Shown here piece after piece: positions 28,134 to 38,071 of a stretch of 64,000 nucleotides of DNA. The translations under genes and the position numbers were made by a program. The DNA is from Parvibaculum sp963975745. GTDB lineage: Bacteria; Pseudomonadota; Alphaproteobacteria; Parvibaculales; Parvibaculaceae. The stretch is from positions 294,994 through 358,993 of the forward strand of contig NZ_CAXBIB010000001.1 of assembly GCF_963975745.1 (NCBI RefSeq), written 5' to 3'. Each line of letters opens with the position of its first letter. Position 1 is the first letter of the stretch. Below the pieces are notes generated by a model. The model saw only the letters and a program-made list of their open reading frames with translations, made no database searches and was not told the origin of the DNA.

Positions 28134-31100
28134 ATGCCTCGTGCTTCCAGATCCAGCGCCGTACCCGATACACAGAACCGCATGATCCGGGTGATCGGCG
28201 CCCGCGAACACAACCTGCGCAACGTCAGCGTCGAGCTGCCGCGCGACAAGCTGATCGTCATCACCGGGCTGTCGGGCTCCGGCAAGTCATCGCTTGCCTT
28301 CGACACGATCTATGCCGAGGGACAGCGACGCTATGTCGAGAGCCTGTCGGCCTACGCACGCCAGTTCCTCGAAATGATGCAGAAGCCGGATGTCGACCAG
28401 ATCGACGGTCTGTCCCCGGCCATCTCCATCGAGCAGAAGACGACCTCACGCAATCCACGCTCGACCGTCGGTACCGTGACCGAGATCTACGACTATATGC
28501 GCCTTCTCTGGGCACGCATCGGCATTCCCTATTCGCCGGCGACGGGTCTTCCCATCGAAAGCCAGACGGTCAGTCAGATGGTCGATCGCGTGATGGCGCT
28601 ACCGGAAGGCACACGCCTCTTCCTGCTGGCGCCGATCATTCGCGGCCGCAAGGGCGAATACCGGAAGGAATTCGCCGAACTCCAGAAGAAGGGCTTCCAG
28701 CGCGTCAAGGTCGACGGCGCATTCCACGAGATTGCCGAGGTGCCCGAACTCAACAAGAAGGTCAAGCATGACATCGATGTCGTGGTCGACCGTATCGTGG
28801 TGCGCGGTGACCTCGGAAACCGGCTGGCCGACAGTTTCGAGATTGCGCTGGCACTCGCCGACGGTATTGCCGTGGTTGAAATGGCCGATGTCAAAAAGGG
28901 AGAGACGGCTGAGCGCATCATCTTTTCCTCGCGTTTTGCCTGCCCCGTTTCCGGTTTCACCATCGACGAGATCGAACCCCGGTTGTTTTCATTCAACAAC
29001 CCCTTCGGTGCCTGCCCGGCATGCGACGGGCTCGGCACGCAATTCTACATGGATCCGGATCTCGTGGTTCCGGATCACGGGTTGTCGCTGAAGAAGGGAG
29101 CCATCGCACCCTGGTCGCGCTCGACCTCACCCTATTACACCCAGACGCTGATGGCGCTTGCCAAGCAATACAAGTTCTCTATGACGGTGCCGTGGTCACA
29201 GCTCCCGGAAGAAGCGCAGAACGTCATACTCTATGGGTCCGGCGACGAGGTGGTGACGTTCGCCTATGACGACGGTATGCGTTCCTACAAGACCAGGAAG
29301 CCCTTCGAGGGTGTGATCCCCAATCTGGAACGGCGCTGGCGCGAGACGGATAGTGCCTGGGCGCGTGAGGAGATTGAACGATTCCAGGGCATTACGAATT
29401 GCGACGCCTGCGGCGGCTTCCGCCTCAAGCCGGAAGCGCTGTCGGTCAAGATCGCGAAGCGGCATGTAGGTGAAGTGTCGCAAATGTCGATCCGCGAGGC
29501 CGACCGCTGGTTCGCCGACCTCGACCAACATCTGACCGCAAAGCAGAACGAGATTGCCGGCCGCGTGCTGAAGGAAATCCGCGAGCGCCTGCACTTTCTC
29601 AACAATGTCGGCCTCGAATATCTGACCCTGGCGCGCAACTCCGGCACGTTGTCAGGCGGCGAAAGTCAGCGCATCCGCCTTGCCTCGCAGATCGGCTCTG
29701 GCCTGACCGGCGTTCTCTACGTGCTGGACGAGCCTTCGATCGGCCTGCATCAGCGCGACAATGACCGCTTGCTCGAAACACTGAAGCGGCTGCGCGATCT
29801 CGGAAACACGGTAATCGTGGTCGAGCATGACGAGGATGCAATCCGCGTTGCCGATCATGTCGTCGACATGGGACCCGGGGCGGGCATTCACGGCGGCAAG
29901 GTCGTGGCCGAGGGAACGGTCGAAGACATCATGGCCGCATCGGAGAGCCTGACCGGGCAGTATCTCACCGGGTTTCGCCAGATCGACGTCCCTGCCGTGC
30001 GCCGCAAGGGCAGTGGCAAATGGCTGAAGGTGACCGGTGCAAAGGAAAACAATCTCAAGAACGTGACCGCCGAAATCCCGCTTGGTGTCTTTACCTGTGT
30101 CACCGGCGTATCCGGCGGCGGCAAGTCGACCCTGCTGATCGAGACAATCTACAAGGCCGTGGCGCGGCGCCTCAACAACACGCGCGAGCATCCCGGTGTT
30201 TTCGACGAGATCTTCGGCCTCGAGCATCTCGACAAGATCATCGATATCGACCAGTCGCCGATCGGGCGGACGCCGCGCTCCAATCCGGCGACCTATACCG
30301 GCGCCTTCACCTTCATTCGCGACTGGTTCGCCGAGTTACCCGAAAGCCGCGCCCGCGGCTACAAGCCCGGCCGCTTCTCCTTCAACGTCAAGGGCGGACG
30401 TTGCGAGGCCTGTCAGGGCGACGGCGTGATCAAGATCGAGATGCACTTCCTCCCCGATGTCTATGTCGAATGCGACGCCTGCCACGGCCATCGCTACAAT
30501 CGCGAAACACTGGAGGTGAAGTTCAAGGACAAGTCGATCGCCGACGTGCTGGAAATGACGGTCGACGAAGCCGCGAATTTCTTCAAGGCCGTGCCGGCGG
30601 TGCGCGACAAGATGGAAGTGCTGCAACGTGTCGGTCTCGGCTATATCAAGGTCGGTCAGCAGGCGACGACGCTGTCGGGCGGCGAGGCGCAGCGCATCAA
30701 GCTCGCCAAGGAACTGTCGAAGCGCGCCACAGGCCGCACGATCTACATTCTCGACGAACCGACGACAGGCCTGCATTTCCACGATGTCGCCAAGCTGCTC
30801 GAAGTGCTGCACGAACTGGTCGACAGTGGCAATACCGTTGTCGTCATCGAACACAATCTCGAAGTCATCAAGACGGCCGACTGGCTGCTCGACCTCGGAC
30901 CTGAAGGCGGGGACGGCGGCGGCGAAATCGTGGCGGCGGGAACGCCGGAAGAGGTCGCGGCCGAGTCCCGCTCCTACACCGGGCAATATCTGAAGGAACT
31001 CTTCAGGCGCCGGCCGGGCAAAGGCGCCGCGACGCCAAAGCCCCGCAAGGCGAGTGCCGCCGCAAAGAGCAAGACCAGCGTCCGCAAGGCGGCACCGAAA

Positions 31101-31139
31101 GCAAAACCCGCCGCCACGAAGAAGAAGACGCGGCGCTAG
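28134..31139 (+). CDS. uvrA: Excinuclease ABC subunit A
   Basis: 1001 residues with two ABC modules. The first Walker A is GLSGSGKSSLA and the second GVSGGGKSTL; signature motifs LSGGESQRIRLA and LSGGEAQRIKLAKEL and Walker B DEP segments follow. CxxC pairs of zinc modules occur in each half (CPACDGLG and CEACQGDG regions). It finds DNA lesions for UvrBC in nucleotide excision repair. The C-terminal tail is Lys/Ala-rich and beyond the usual end. The ATG at 28134 is taken; an ATG at 28182 is also possible. The stop overlaps the convergent hydrolase gene by four bases. Confidence 0.97.
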   Translation: MPRASRSSAVPDTQNRMIRVIGAREHNLRNVSVELPRDKLIVITGLSGSGKSSLAFDTIYAEGQRRYVESLSAYARQFLEMMQKPDVDQIDGLSPAISIEQKTTSRNPRSTVGTVTEIYDYMRLLWARIGIPYSPATGLPIESQTVSQMVDRVMALPEGTRLFLLAPIIRGRKGEYRKEFAELQKKGFQRVKVDGAFHEIAEVPELNKKVKHDIDVVVDRIVVRGDLGNRLADSFEIALALADGIAVVEMADVKKGETAERIIFSSRFACPVSGFTIDEIEPRLFSFNNPFGACPACDGLGTQFYMDPDLVVPDHGLSLKKGAIAPWSRSTSPYYTQTLMALAKQYKFSMTVPWSQLPEEAQNVILYGSGDEVVTFAYDDGMRSYKTRKPFEGVIPNLERRWRETDSAWAREEIERFQGITNCDACGGFRLKPEALSVKIAKRHVGEVSQMSIREADRWFADLDQHLTAKQNEIAGRVLKEIRERLHFLNNVGLEYLTLARNSGTLSGGESQRIRLASQIGSGLTGVLYVLDEPSIGLHQRDNDRLLETLKRLRDLGNTVIVVEHDEDAIRVADHVVDMGPGAGIHGGKVVAEGTVEDIMAASESLTGQYLTGFRQIDVPAVRRKGSGKWLKVTGAKENNLKNVTAEIPLGVFTCVTGVSGGGKSTLLIETIYKAVARRLNNTREHPGVFDEIFGLEHLDKIIDIDQSPIGRTPRSNPATYTGAFTFIRDWFAELPESRARGYKPGRFSFNVKGGRCEACQGDGVIKIEMHFLPDVYVECDACHGHRYNRETLEVKFKDKSIADVLEMTVDEAANFFKAVPAVRDKMEVLQRVGLGYIKVGQQATTLSGGEAQRIKLAKELSKRATGRTIYILDEPTTGLHFHDVAKLLEVLHELVDSGNTVVVIEHNLEVIKTADWLLDLGPEGGDGGGEIVAAGTPEEVAAESRSYTGQYLKELFRRRPGKGAATPKPRKASAAAKSKTSVRKAAPKAKPAATKKKTRR

Positions 31140-32008
31140 CGCTTTTCGGCCGTGAGGCGCACCGGCACATTCGCGTCGAGAAATGCCAGAATGTGTTTGG
31201 CGACCTCGTCCGGTTTTTCTTCATGCGGCAGGAAGGCGGCGCCGCCGATCACCGCAAGGCCGGCCTTATCCGGCATCCGCGCCACCATTTCCCTGGCCCG
31301 CCGCACCGGGAACACACCGTCCTTCTCGCCCCAGATGAAAAGCATCGGCGCGTCGATCTTCGCATGCAGATCGTCCAGCCGCGCGACAAGGCTGTGATCG
31401 ACGCCAAGAAGATATTCGAGCAGCCCGCGATAGGCGTGCTCCGAGCGCAACCAACTCGTCACGAACAGTTCCATGTATTCGTCGTCGATCAGCCGCTTGT
31501 CGACGAAGAAGCCGACACGGCCGAGCCAGCGGCGCATGACCGATTTCGAGCCGAGCGCCGCCTTGAAGAGCGCGCGTCCGCCGCGCCGCCGGAAGGCCCA
31601 TTGCAGCTTCGGCACGACGCCAGGCAGATGACCCGGCACCTCGGTGTCGATGGCGACAATCCTGTCAACGCGTGCCGCATCCGCCACAGCCAGCATCCGC
31701 GCAAATGTGCCGCCCGTGTCATGACCGACGACGGAGTAGCCCGCAAGCTTCATTCGGTCCGCAAAGGCGCGAACACGCTCGACATGTCCGTGGAAGGAGA
31801 AATTGGTGTGCCGGCTCCAGCCGCTCTCGCCCATGCCAGCGGCATCGAGCGCATAGCAGGTGTAGTGCGGCTCGAGCAGCGGCAGCAGCTTGCGGAAGCT
31901 CGCCTTGTGAAAGGGCCAGCCATGCAGCAGAATGAGCGCCGGGCCGTTGCCGGAAACGGTGTAGGCAAGTTCGATGTCTTCGTAGGGGAAGGTCAGGGTT
32001 TTCGTCAT
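31136..32008 (-). CDS. Alpha/beta-fold hydrolase with Asp nucleophile (epoxide hydrolase/dehalogenase type)
   Basis: 290 residues. HGWP (29-32) is the oxyanion-hole motif. The nucleophile elbow reads VVGHDTGG, so the nucleophile is D97, as in epoxide hydrolases and haloalkane or haloacetate dehalogenases, rather than Ser. The likely acid is in WGEKDGVFP and the His in FLPHEEKPDEV. The start is the ATG at 32008; upstream open frame overlaps the divergent regulator. The XRE/MmyB-type regulator starts 84 nt away on the other strand and may control it. Substrate unknown. Confidence 0.8.
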   Translation of the reverse strand: MTKTLTFPYEDIELAYTVSGNGPALILLHGWPFHKASFRKLLPLLEPHYTCYALDAAGMGESGWSRHTNFSFHGHVERVRAFADRMKLAGYSVVGHDTGGTFARMLAVADAARVDRIVAIDTEVPGHLPGVVPKLQWAFRRRGGRALFKAALGSKSVMRRWLGRVGFFVDKRLIDDEYMELFVTSWLRSEHAYRGLLEYLLGVDHSLVARLDDLHAKIDAPMLFIWGEKDGVFPVRRAREMVARMPDKAGLAVIGGAAFLPHEEKPDEVAKHILAFLDANVPVRLTAEKR

Positions 32009-32092
32009 CTTGTGTTCTTTCGGTTTGTGCCGGTCCGCAGGGTCAGCCGAGCGACGCAGCAGCACCACTACCCGGAAGGTAAGAAAATCGCC

Positions 32093-32893
32093 ATGAACAC
32101 GATCCTCCAGGACGAAGGCATATTCGGCGTTCATCTGCGCCGCGCCCGGCTCGCACAAAAGCGGAGTCAGGAAGAACTGGCCGAGGGTGCGGGCATTTCA
32201 GCGCGTCACATGAGCTTCATTGAAACGGGCCGATCGCGTCCGAGCCGCGATGTCGTGTTGCGTCTCGGCGACGCGCTGGAATTGTCGGCGAACGAGCGGA
32301 ACGCAATGCTGAGGCTTGCGGGCTTCGCGCCTGCTTTCGCGCCTGCCGACCTCGCGCAGCCTGAACGGTTGCTCGCGCGCGATGCGGTGTCGAAGCTGCT
32401 CGATGCACAGGGCGCCATCCCGGCCGTGGCATCGGACTCGCTCGGCAACATTCTCGAAATGAACGACGCCGCATCACGGTTTTTCAGCATCTCCCGCGAC
32501 AAACCGGTTGCGACCGGAGACAATCTGTTCGAGCTGTTCTTTTCGGATCCGGCGGCGCGAGCGGCGATCGTCAATTGGCGCGAGGTGGCACCGGCGCTGC
32601 TTCATCATCTGGAGCAGGAAGCGCTGATTGCCCCGAACCGCGCCGACGCCGGCCGCCTCCTTGCCCGGATCAGGCGCCTGGCCGGACCTGAAGTCGAGCC
32701 GACCAGCACCGATCTGCCGATCTTCCGGTTCGAAATCCGGAACGGCGACCAGCACCTTTCCTTCGTCTCCAGCTACAGCACATTTGGCGTGCCCTATGAC
32801 GCGACAATGCAGTCGATCCGCATCGAGTGCTTCTTTCCGGCCGACCGCGAGACGCAGTCCTTCCTCGACAGGTTGACGGCTGAAAATGTGTAG
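32093..32893 (+). CDS. XRE-family regulator with MmyB-like ligand-binding domain
   Basis: 266 residues. A helix-turn-helix (about 12-66, with SQEELAEGAGISARHMSFIETGRSRP) is joined to the MmyB-type domain, a PAS-like ligand-binding fold common in Actinobacteria and Proteobacteria that often binds fatty acids. It is divergent from the alpha/beta hydrolase gene with 84 nt between, the classic layout of a local regulator. The start is the ATG at 32093. Ligand and target are inferred, not shown. Confidence 0.82.
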   Translation: MNTILQDEGIFGVHLRRARLAQKRSQEELAEGAGISARHMSFIETGRSRPSRDVVLRLGDALELSANERNAMLRLAGFAPAFAPADLAQPERLLARDAVSKLLDAQGAIPAVASDSLGNILEMNDAASRFFSISRDKPVATGDNLFELFFSDPAARAAIVNWREVAPALLHHLEQEALIAPNRADAGRLLARIRRLAGPEVEPTSTDLPIFRFEIRNGDQHLSFVSSYSTFGVPYDATMQSIRIECFFPADRETQSFLDRLTAENV

Positions 32894-32983
32894 ATCGGAT
32901 TTTTTCCTCCAGAGGGCGGATCGGCGGTTTCCCACTTGCACCAATCTGTATATTAAGGGCTGGAAGATGGGCGTCAGCGGATC

Positions 32984-35092
32984 ATGTCTCACTTAGATCG
33001 CCGAGAGTTTCTCAAGCTGTTCACGGCCGGAGCCGGATGCTTTGCGTTCGCCGCAAGCGCCCTGCCCTTCACGTCGCGGCGCGCCTGGGCCCAGGCCAAT
33101 GGCGGCCACTATCATTTCCCGCAAGGACTTGCCTCCGGCGACCCGCAACCCGACGCCGTGATGCTGTGGACCCGCGTCGAGACGACCGACCCGTCCGCAC
33201 CGGAAATGCGGACCTGGATCGATCTTTATGTACAGGTCGCAGAGGACGAGGCCTTCGAGAATCTGGTTGCCGAACAGGCAGTGCGCGCCGACCCCGCCGC
33301 CGACCATACGGTGCGCCTCTTCATTCACGGGTTGAGGCCAGACACCGCTTACTATTATCGCTTTTATGCCGGCGGCGATCGCTCGCCCTATCCGGGCCGC
33401 ACGCGCACCGCGCCGCGTCCGGACGCCGCCCGCAACGTTCGCTTCGCCGCCATCTCGTGTCAGAGTTACGAACAGGGATACTACGGGGCGCTGCGCCGTC
33501 TGGTGAACGACGACATCGCCGCGGCGCCAGAAGACAAGATCGATTTTGTTCTGCACCTCGGCGACTTCATCTACGAACGCACCGGCGACGTGCCGGAAAC
33601 TCTGAGACCCGCGCGGCTGATAGGCCCGCTGCCCGACGGCTCCGAGCCGTGGGAGCCAGACGGCACGCGACCCTGGTGGCGGAAAGGCGGACAGGCCGCA
33701 GTAACGATAGCCGACTATCGTACGATCTACCGCAAATACCTGACCGACCCCGATCTGCAAGCGGCCCGCGCGCGCTTTCCTTTCGTTCACACCTGGGACG
33801 ATCACGAATTCACCAACGACGCGTGGCAGAGCCACGACACCTATTTCGGCGATGGCGAACCTGCACAGCGCCGCAAGGTCGCTGCCAATCGGGCATGGTT
33901 CGAATACATTCCCGCCGTGCTGACGCGCATGCCTTCGTTCAACGGCATCGCCAACAAGGCGCATGATTACAAGCCCGTCCGTGTCGACGACGCGCCGATG
34001 GGCGAGCCGGATGAGAATTTTCTTTATCAGGGCGACGACAACCTGAAAGCGCTGTCGAGCCTGACGATCTATCGCGCGCTGACATGGGGTGTGATGCTCG
34101 ACCTGGTCGTCACCGATCTCAGAAGCTATCGGAGCCCGCCGGTGCTGACGGAAGAGATCAAGGAACTCATCAAGGGAGCGCCGGCGCCGCCCGTCGGCCT
34201 GGTCAAACTGCTCGACGCAGGGGCGTCGGCCAATGGCGGAGAACCGCCGAAGACGATCCGCTACGGCGACAAAGAAATGCCCAACCCGCGGCGCGATGCG
34301 CCGCCCGGCACGCATATGGGCGCTGAGCAAAAAGCGTGGTTCAAGTCGGTGCTGACAGCCTCGGCCGCGAAGTGGCGCGTCTGGGCGAATGGCGGCCCGG
34401 CATTGCAGATGCGCCTCGATTTCTCGCGCATTCCGTTTGCCGGATTGCAGGATGGCTATGTCGGCACCGACGCCTGGAACGGATTTCCCGGTGAACTGCA
34501 GGAACTGATGAGCTTCGTTCGCGATGAGGGTATCGGCAATCTCGTTTCGGTCGCTGGCGATTATCACGCCTTCGCCGCCGGCCGCCTGCCGGTCGATCCG
34601 GACGCGGACGAGCTTTCGCATGTGGCCGTCGAATTCATGACTGCTGCCGTCAGCTCCGGCGCGATGTACGAAATGGTCGAACTGCGAACCCGCGACAGCG
34701 GTTTCTTCCATCGCGCGGTGGTGCTCGACCGGGACGGCGAGAAATTCGAGAACTGGAACAACACGCTGGTCAACGGTCTGCGCGCCGGCATCCTCGCCAA
34801 CTACTCGAACTCGGACTATCTCCGCGACATGGTGCAGAACGAACGTGCGAGCCCCGGCCTCGATTACATGGACTCGGACGGGCACGGCTATACGCTCGTA
34901 ACCCTGACAGACGAGGCGATGAAGGTCGAGCAGGTCAATGTCGGCGATGTAACCCGGGACGCCGGTCCCGAAGGCGCAGAGGTTCTGCGCCGTGCGCGCT
35001 TCACCGTGAAGCCGTGGGGTCCCGGCGAGGCCCCGGCCATCGAGGGTCCGGAATTCGAAGGCAAGCCGCCCTACCCCTGGACCTTCGTCTGA
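32984..35092 (+). CDS. PhoD-like alkaline phosphatase/phosphodiesterase, Tat-exported
   Basis: 702 residues. A Tat signal begins with DRREFLKLF (twin Arg at residues 6-7), then a hydrophobic stretch ending near ALPFTSRRAWA. The mature part has the PhoD N-terminal Fn-like domain and metallophosphoesterase motifs HLGDFIYE, WDDHEFTND and AGDYHAF, as in PhoD, a Fe/Ca enzyme for phosphomono- or diesters in the periplasm. The 90 nt upstream hold only a poor Pho-box resemblance (about 32934), so Pho control is not supported by sequence. The tatABC genes lie further along the same window. Confidence 0.9.
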   Translation: MSHLDRREFLKLFTAGAGCFAFAASALPFTSRRAWAQANGGHYHFPQGLASGDPQPDAVMLWTRVETTDPSAPEMRTWIDLYVQVAEDEAFENLVAEQAVRADPAADHTVRLFIHGLRPDTAYYYRFYAGGDRSPYPGRTRTAPRPDAARNVRFAAISCQSYEQGYYGALRRLVNDDIAAAPEDKIDFVLHLGDFIYERTGDVPETLRPARLIGPLPDGSEPWEPDGTRPWWRKGGQAAVTIADYRTIYRKYLTDPDLQAARARFPFVHTWDDHEFTNDAWQSHDTYFGDGEPAQRRKVAANRAWFEYIPAVLTRMPSFNGIANKAHDYKPVRVDDAPMGEPDENFLYQGDDNLKALSSLTIYRALTWGVMLDLVVTDLRSYRSPPVLTEEIKELIKGAPAPPVGLVKLLDAGASANGGEPPKTIRYGDKEMPNPRRDAPPGTHMGAEQKAWFKSVLTASAAKWRVWANGGPALQMRLDFSRIPFAGLQDGYVGTDAWNGFPGELQELMSFVRDEGIGNLVSVAGDYHAFAAGRLPVDPDADELSHVAVEFMTAAVSSGAMYEMVELRTRDSGFFHRAVVLDRDGEKFENWNNTLVNGLRAGILANYSNSDYLRDMVQNERASPGLDYMDSDGHGYTLVTLTDEAMKVEQVNVGDVTRDAGPEGAEVLRRARFTVKPWGPGEAPAIEGPEFEGKPPYPWTFV

Positions 35093-35166
35093 TCCGTCTC
35101 ACGGTTTGACGGGCAGCTTCCAGCCGCTAAGCTTCCCTCCCAAGAAGCGGTCGGGAGGGAATGGGC

Positions 35167-36594
35167 ATGAGTTTTTCCGAATATGCGTCCTATGACGGTT
35201 TGGGGCTGGCCGAGCTGGTGCGCCGGAAAGAGGTCAGCGCCGCCGATCTGGCCGAAGAAGCCATTTCCCGCATCGAGAAGCACAACCCGACACTGAACGC
35301 GGTCGTTACCAAAATCTACGATCGCGGACGCGAAGCGGCGAAAAAGCCGGCCAGTGGGCCCTTCGAGGGCGTGCCCTTCCTGTTGAAGGACATTCTCGGC
35401 GATCTCGAAGGCGTACCGACGCAGAATGGCTCGCGGTTCCTCAGCGGCATTCCGGCCCCGCATGATGCAACGTTGACCGCGCGCTTCAAGCAGGCCGGCG
35501 TTGTCATTCTCGGCAAGACCAATGTGCCTGAATGCGGGCTGCTACCGACGACGGAGTCGGCGCTTTACGGCCCTGCGCGCAATCCCTGGAACACCGAGCA
35601 TTCGACCGGCGGCTCCTCCGGCGGATCGGCTGCGGCAGTCGCGGCCGGGATCGTCCCGATTGCCCATGCCAATGATGGCGGCGGCTCGATCCGCATTCCG
35701 GCGGCCTGTTGCGGCCTTGTCGGGTTGAAGCCGACGCGGGCGCGTAATCCGCTGGGCCCCGACATGGGCGACATCATGGGCGGGCTGATCCACGAACACA
35801 TTGTTTCGCGCAGCGTGCGCGACACGGCGGCCATGCTCGACTGCACATCGGGCCCCGAACTTGGCGACCCTTATTTTGCGCCGCCCAACGAGCGTCCCTT
35901 TGGCGAGGAAGTCGGCCGCAAGACCGGCAAGCTGCGCATCGCCTATTCGGTGACCGACACGGCCGGAAAGACGGTGCATCCCGAATGTGTCAAGGGGATC
36001 GAGGAAACGGCGAAACTGTTGAGCGATCTCGGCCATGAGGTCGAGGAGGCGGCACCGCCGCTGACCAACGAAATCCTCTCGCAGTCCTTCATGGCGCTCT
36101 GGGCATCCGGCCTCGCCCTGCAGATCGACGCTTTTGCGATGATCACCGGCAAGCAACCCAACGACAACGAGATCGAGGGACTGACCTGGGGCCTCTATCA
36201 GGCCGGCAAGCAGGTGACCGCAGTTCAATACCAGATGGCGATGGCACAGATGCAGGGCATGTCGCGAGCCGTCGCGCATTTCATGGAACGTTACGATGCA
36301 TGGATGACGCCGACGCTCGGCGCCCCGCCGCTGAAGCTCGGCAGCATCGACATCCATGAGCGCGACCCGGTGAAAGCCTTCGAGCCGATCATCGACTACG
36401 TGCCTTTCACTGCCATCGAGAATGCGACGGGCCAGCCGGCAATCTCGTTGCCGCTCCACTGGACGGCAGACGGCCTGCCGGTTGGCATCATGTTCGCCGG
36501 ACGTTTCGGCGACGAGGCCGGCCTGATCCGCCTCGCCGCGCAACTGGAAGAAGCACGCCCCTGGAAGGACAAGCATCCGAGAATCTGGAACTGA
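35167..36594 (+). CDS. Amidase-signature enzyme, first of two paralogues
   Basis: 475 residues with the amidase Ser-cisSer-Lys triad: K74 in FLLKDIL, S150 in GGSSGGS and S174 in DGGGSIRIP. The ATG at 35167 is chosen over 35161 because GGGAGGG lies seven bases before it, and because it gives the same start (M-x-F-x-EYA-x-YD) and length as the second copy. Family members hydrolyse amides of many kinds; GatA is excluded by the lack of gatB/gatC. The gene is followed 22 nt later by its paralogue. Substrate unknown. Confidence 0.88.
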   Translation: MSFSEYASYDGLGLAELVRRKEVSAADLAEEAISRIEKHNPTLNAVVTKIYDRGREAAKKPASGPFEGVPFLLKDILGDLEGVPTQNGSRFLSGIPAPHDATLTARFKQAGVVILGKTNVPECGLLPTTESALYGPARNPWNTEHSTGGSSGGSAAAVAAGIVPIAHANDGGGSIRIPAACCGLVGLKPTRARNPLGPDMGDIMGGLIHEHIVSRSVRDTAAMLDCTSGPELGDPYFAPPNERPFGEEVGRKTGKLRIAYSVTDTAGKTVHPECVKGIEETAKLLSDLGHEVEEAAPPLTNEILSQSFMALWASGLALQIDAFAMITGKQPNDNEIEGLTWGLYQAGKQVTAVQYQMAMAQMQGMSRAVAHFMERYDAWMTPTLGAPPLKLGSIDIHERDPVKAFEPIIDYVPFTAIENATGQPAISLPLHWTADGLPVGIMFAGRFGDEAGLIRLAAQLEEARPWKDKHPRIWN

Positions 36595-36616
36595 CACAGG
36601 CCGAGGGAGATCGACG

Positions 36617-38044
36617 ATGGGCTTTGCGGAATATGCGAATTATGACGGGCTGGGGCTTGCGGAGCTGGTCGACAAGGGCAAGGTGACGCCGCTTGAGCTG
36701 ATCGACGCTGCGATCGAGCGCGCCGAACGCCACAACCCGACGCTTAACGCCATCGTCTTCGAGGCCTATGACGAAGCGCGCGATGTCGCCAAGCGTAAAC
36801 TGCCGGACGGTCCGTTCAAGGGCGTACCGTTCCTGATCAAGGACCTCGGTTCACCGGTGAAGGGCTGGCGGCGCTCAAGCGGCAGCCGCTTCGTCGCCGA
36901 TGTCGTCGACGATCACGACAGCGAGCTGGTGAGGCGTTTCCGCGCGGCGGGAACGGTTCTTTTCGGCAAGACCAACACACCCGAATATGGCATCACCGGC
37001 ACCACGGAATCGCGGCTGCTCGGTCCCTGCCGTAACCCTTGGGATTCGACCCGCATTTCCGGTGGTTCTTCGGGTGGCGCAGCGTCGGCCGTCGGCGCCG
37101 GCATCCTACCGCTCGCACATGCCTCTGATGGCCTTGGGTCGATTCGCATACCGGCTGCCTGTTGCGGCCTTGTCGGCATGAAGATAACGCGCGATCGCAA
37201 CCCGCAAGGACCGGACGACTACGACCGTGCCATCGGCTTCAGCGTCGACCATGTGGTGAGTCGCACCGTGCGGGACAGCGCCGCGATGCTCGACGCGACC
37301 GGCTATCCCGAAGCCGCTTCGCCCTATGCCCCGCCGCCGAAGGCCCGGCCCTATATGGAGGAAATCACCAAGAGCCCCGGCAAGCTGAAGATCGCCTGGT
37401 CGGGCGAGACGCCGAACGGCAAACCGATCCACCCGGAAATCCAGGCGGCGCTGGAGCGCACTGCCGATGCTCTCGCAAAGCTGGGCCATGATGTCCGCCC
37501 GCGCGGTCTCGGCATCGACTACCGCCAGCTTTATAGGGCGCAGGGCGCGGTGTCGGGATCGAACTTCGCCGCCGGCATGCTGCGCCGGATCGAGAAGATG
37601 GGCCGCGAGCCCGAGGAACACGAGCTTGAGCCGCTGACCTGGGCCGGCTTCCGCAACGGCCAGAAGCTCTCCGGCGCACAAGCCATGTGGGGTTGGCAGC
37701 AGCTTCGGCTGATGAACCGCCAGATCCTGGGCGTCTTCGAGGAAGTCGACGTCTATCTCTGCCCGGTGCTGGGTCAGTTGCAGCCCGAAATCGGCCATCT
37801 GGGGCCCGACCAGGAGGCGCGCGAGTTGAACAGGCGGCAGGGCCAGGTCTTCCCCTTCACCCCGCCCTTCAACTTCACCGGCCAGCCCTCGCTGTCGCTG
37901 CCGCTCTGGGAATCCGAAAACGGCTTGCCCATCGGCATGATGTTCACCGGCCGTTATGCCGACGAGGCGACGCTTTTCCGCCTCGCCGGACAACTGGAGA
38001 AGGAGCTGCCCTGGGCCGCCCGCAAACCGAAGGTGTGGAACTGA
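36617..38044 (+). CDS. Amidase-signature enzyme, second of two paralogues
   Basis: 475 residues with K75 (FLIKDLG), S151 (GGSSGGA) and S175 (DGLGSIRIP) forming the same triad, spaced exactly as in the upstream copy. GAGGGAGATC precedes the ATG at 36617. The N-terminal block, FGKTN-x-PE and the substrate loop GLVG-x-K are shared with the first copy, while middle parts differ, so the two are diverged and likely prefer different amides. trmFO starts 27 nt after the stop, on the same strand. Confidence 0.88.
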   Translation: MGFAEYANYDGLGLAELVDKGKVTPLELIDAAIERAERHNPTLNAIVFEAYDEARDVAKRKLPDGPFKGVPFLIKDLGSPVKGWRRSSGSRFVADVVDDHDSELVRRFRAAGTVLFGKTNTPEYGITGTTESRLLGPCRNPWDSTRISGGSSGGAASAVGAGILPLAHASDGLGSIRIPAACCGLVGMKITRDRNPQGPDDYDRAIGFSVDHVVSRTVRDSAAMLDATGYPEAASPYAPPPKARPYMEEITKSPGKLKIAWSGETPNGKPIHPEIQAALERTADALAKLGHDVRPRGLGIDYRQLYRAQGAVSGSNFAAGMLRRIEKMGREPEEHELEPLTWAGFRNGQKLSGAQAMWGWQQLRLMNRQILGVFEEVDVYLCPVLGQLQPEIGHLGPDQEARELNRRQGQVFPFTPPFNFTGQPSLSLPLWESENGLPIGMMFTGRYADEATLFRLAGQLEKELPWAARKPKVWN

Positions 38045-38071
38045 GGGCGCCGGGGTGCTATCTCCTGCTCC

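Noticed and set aside
32934..32953. Possible Pho box before the PhoD-like gene
   Set aside because: Only about half of the positions match the CTGTCAT repeats, far weaker than the boxes at 5982 and 59883.
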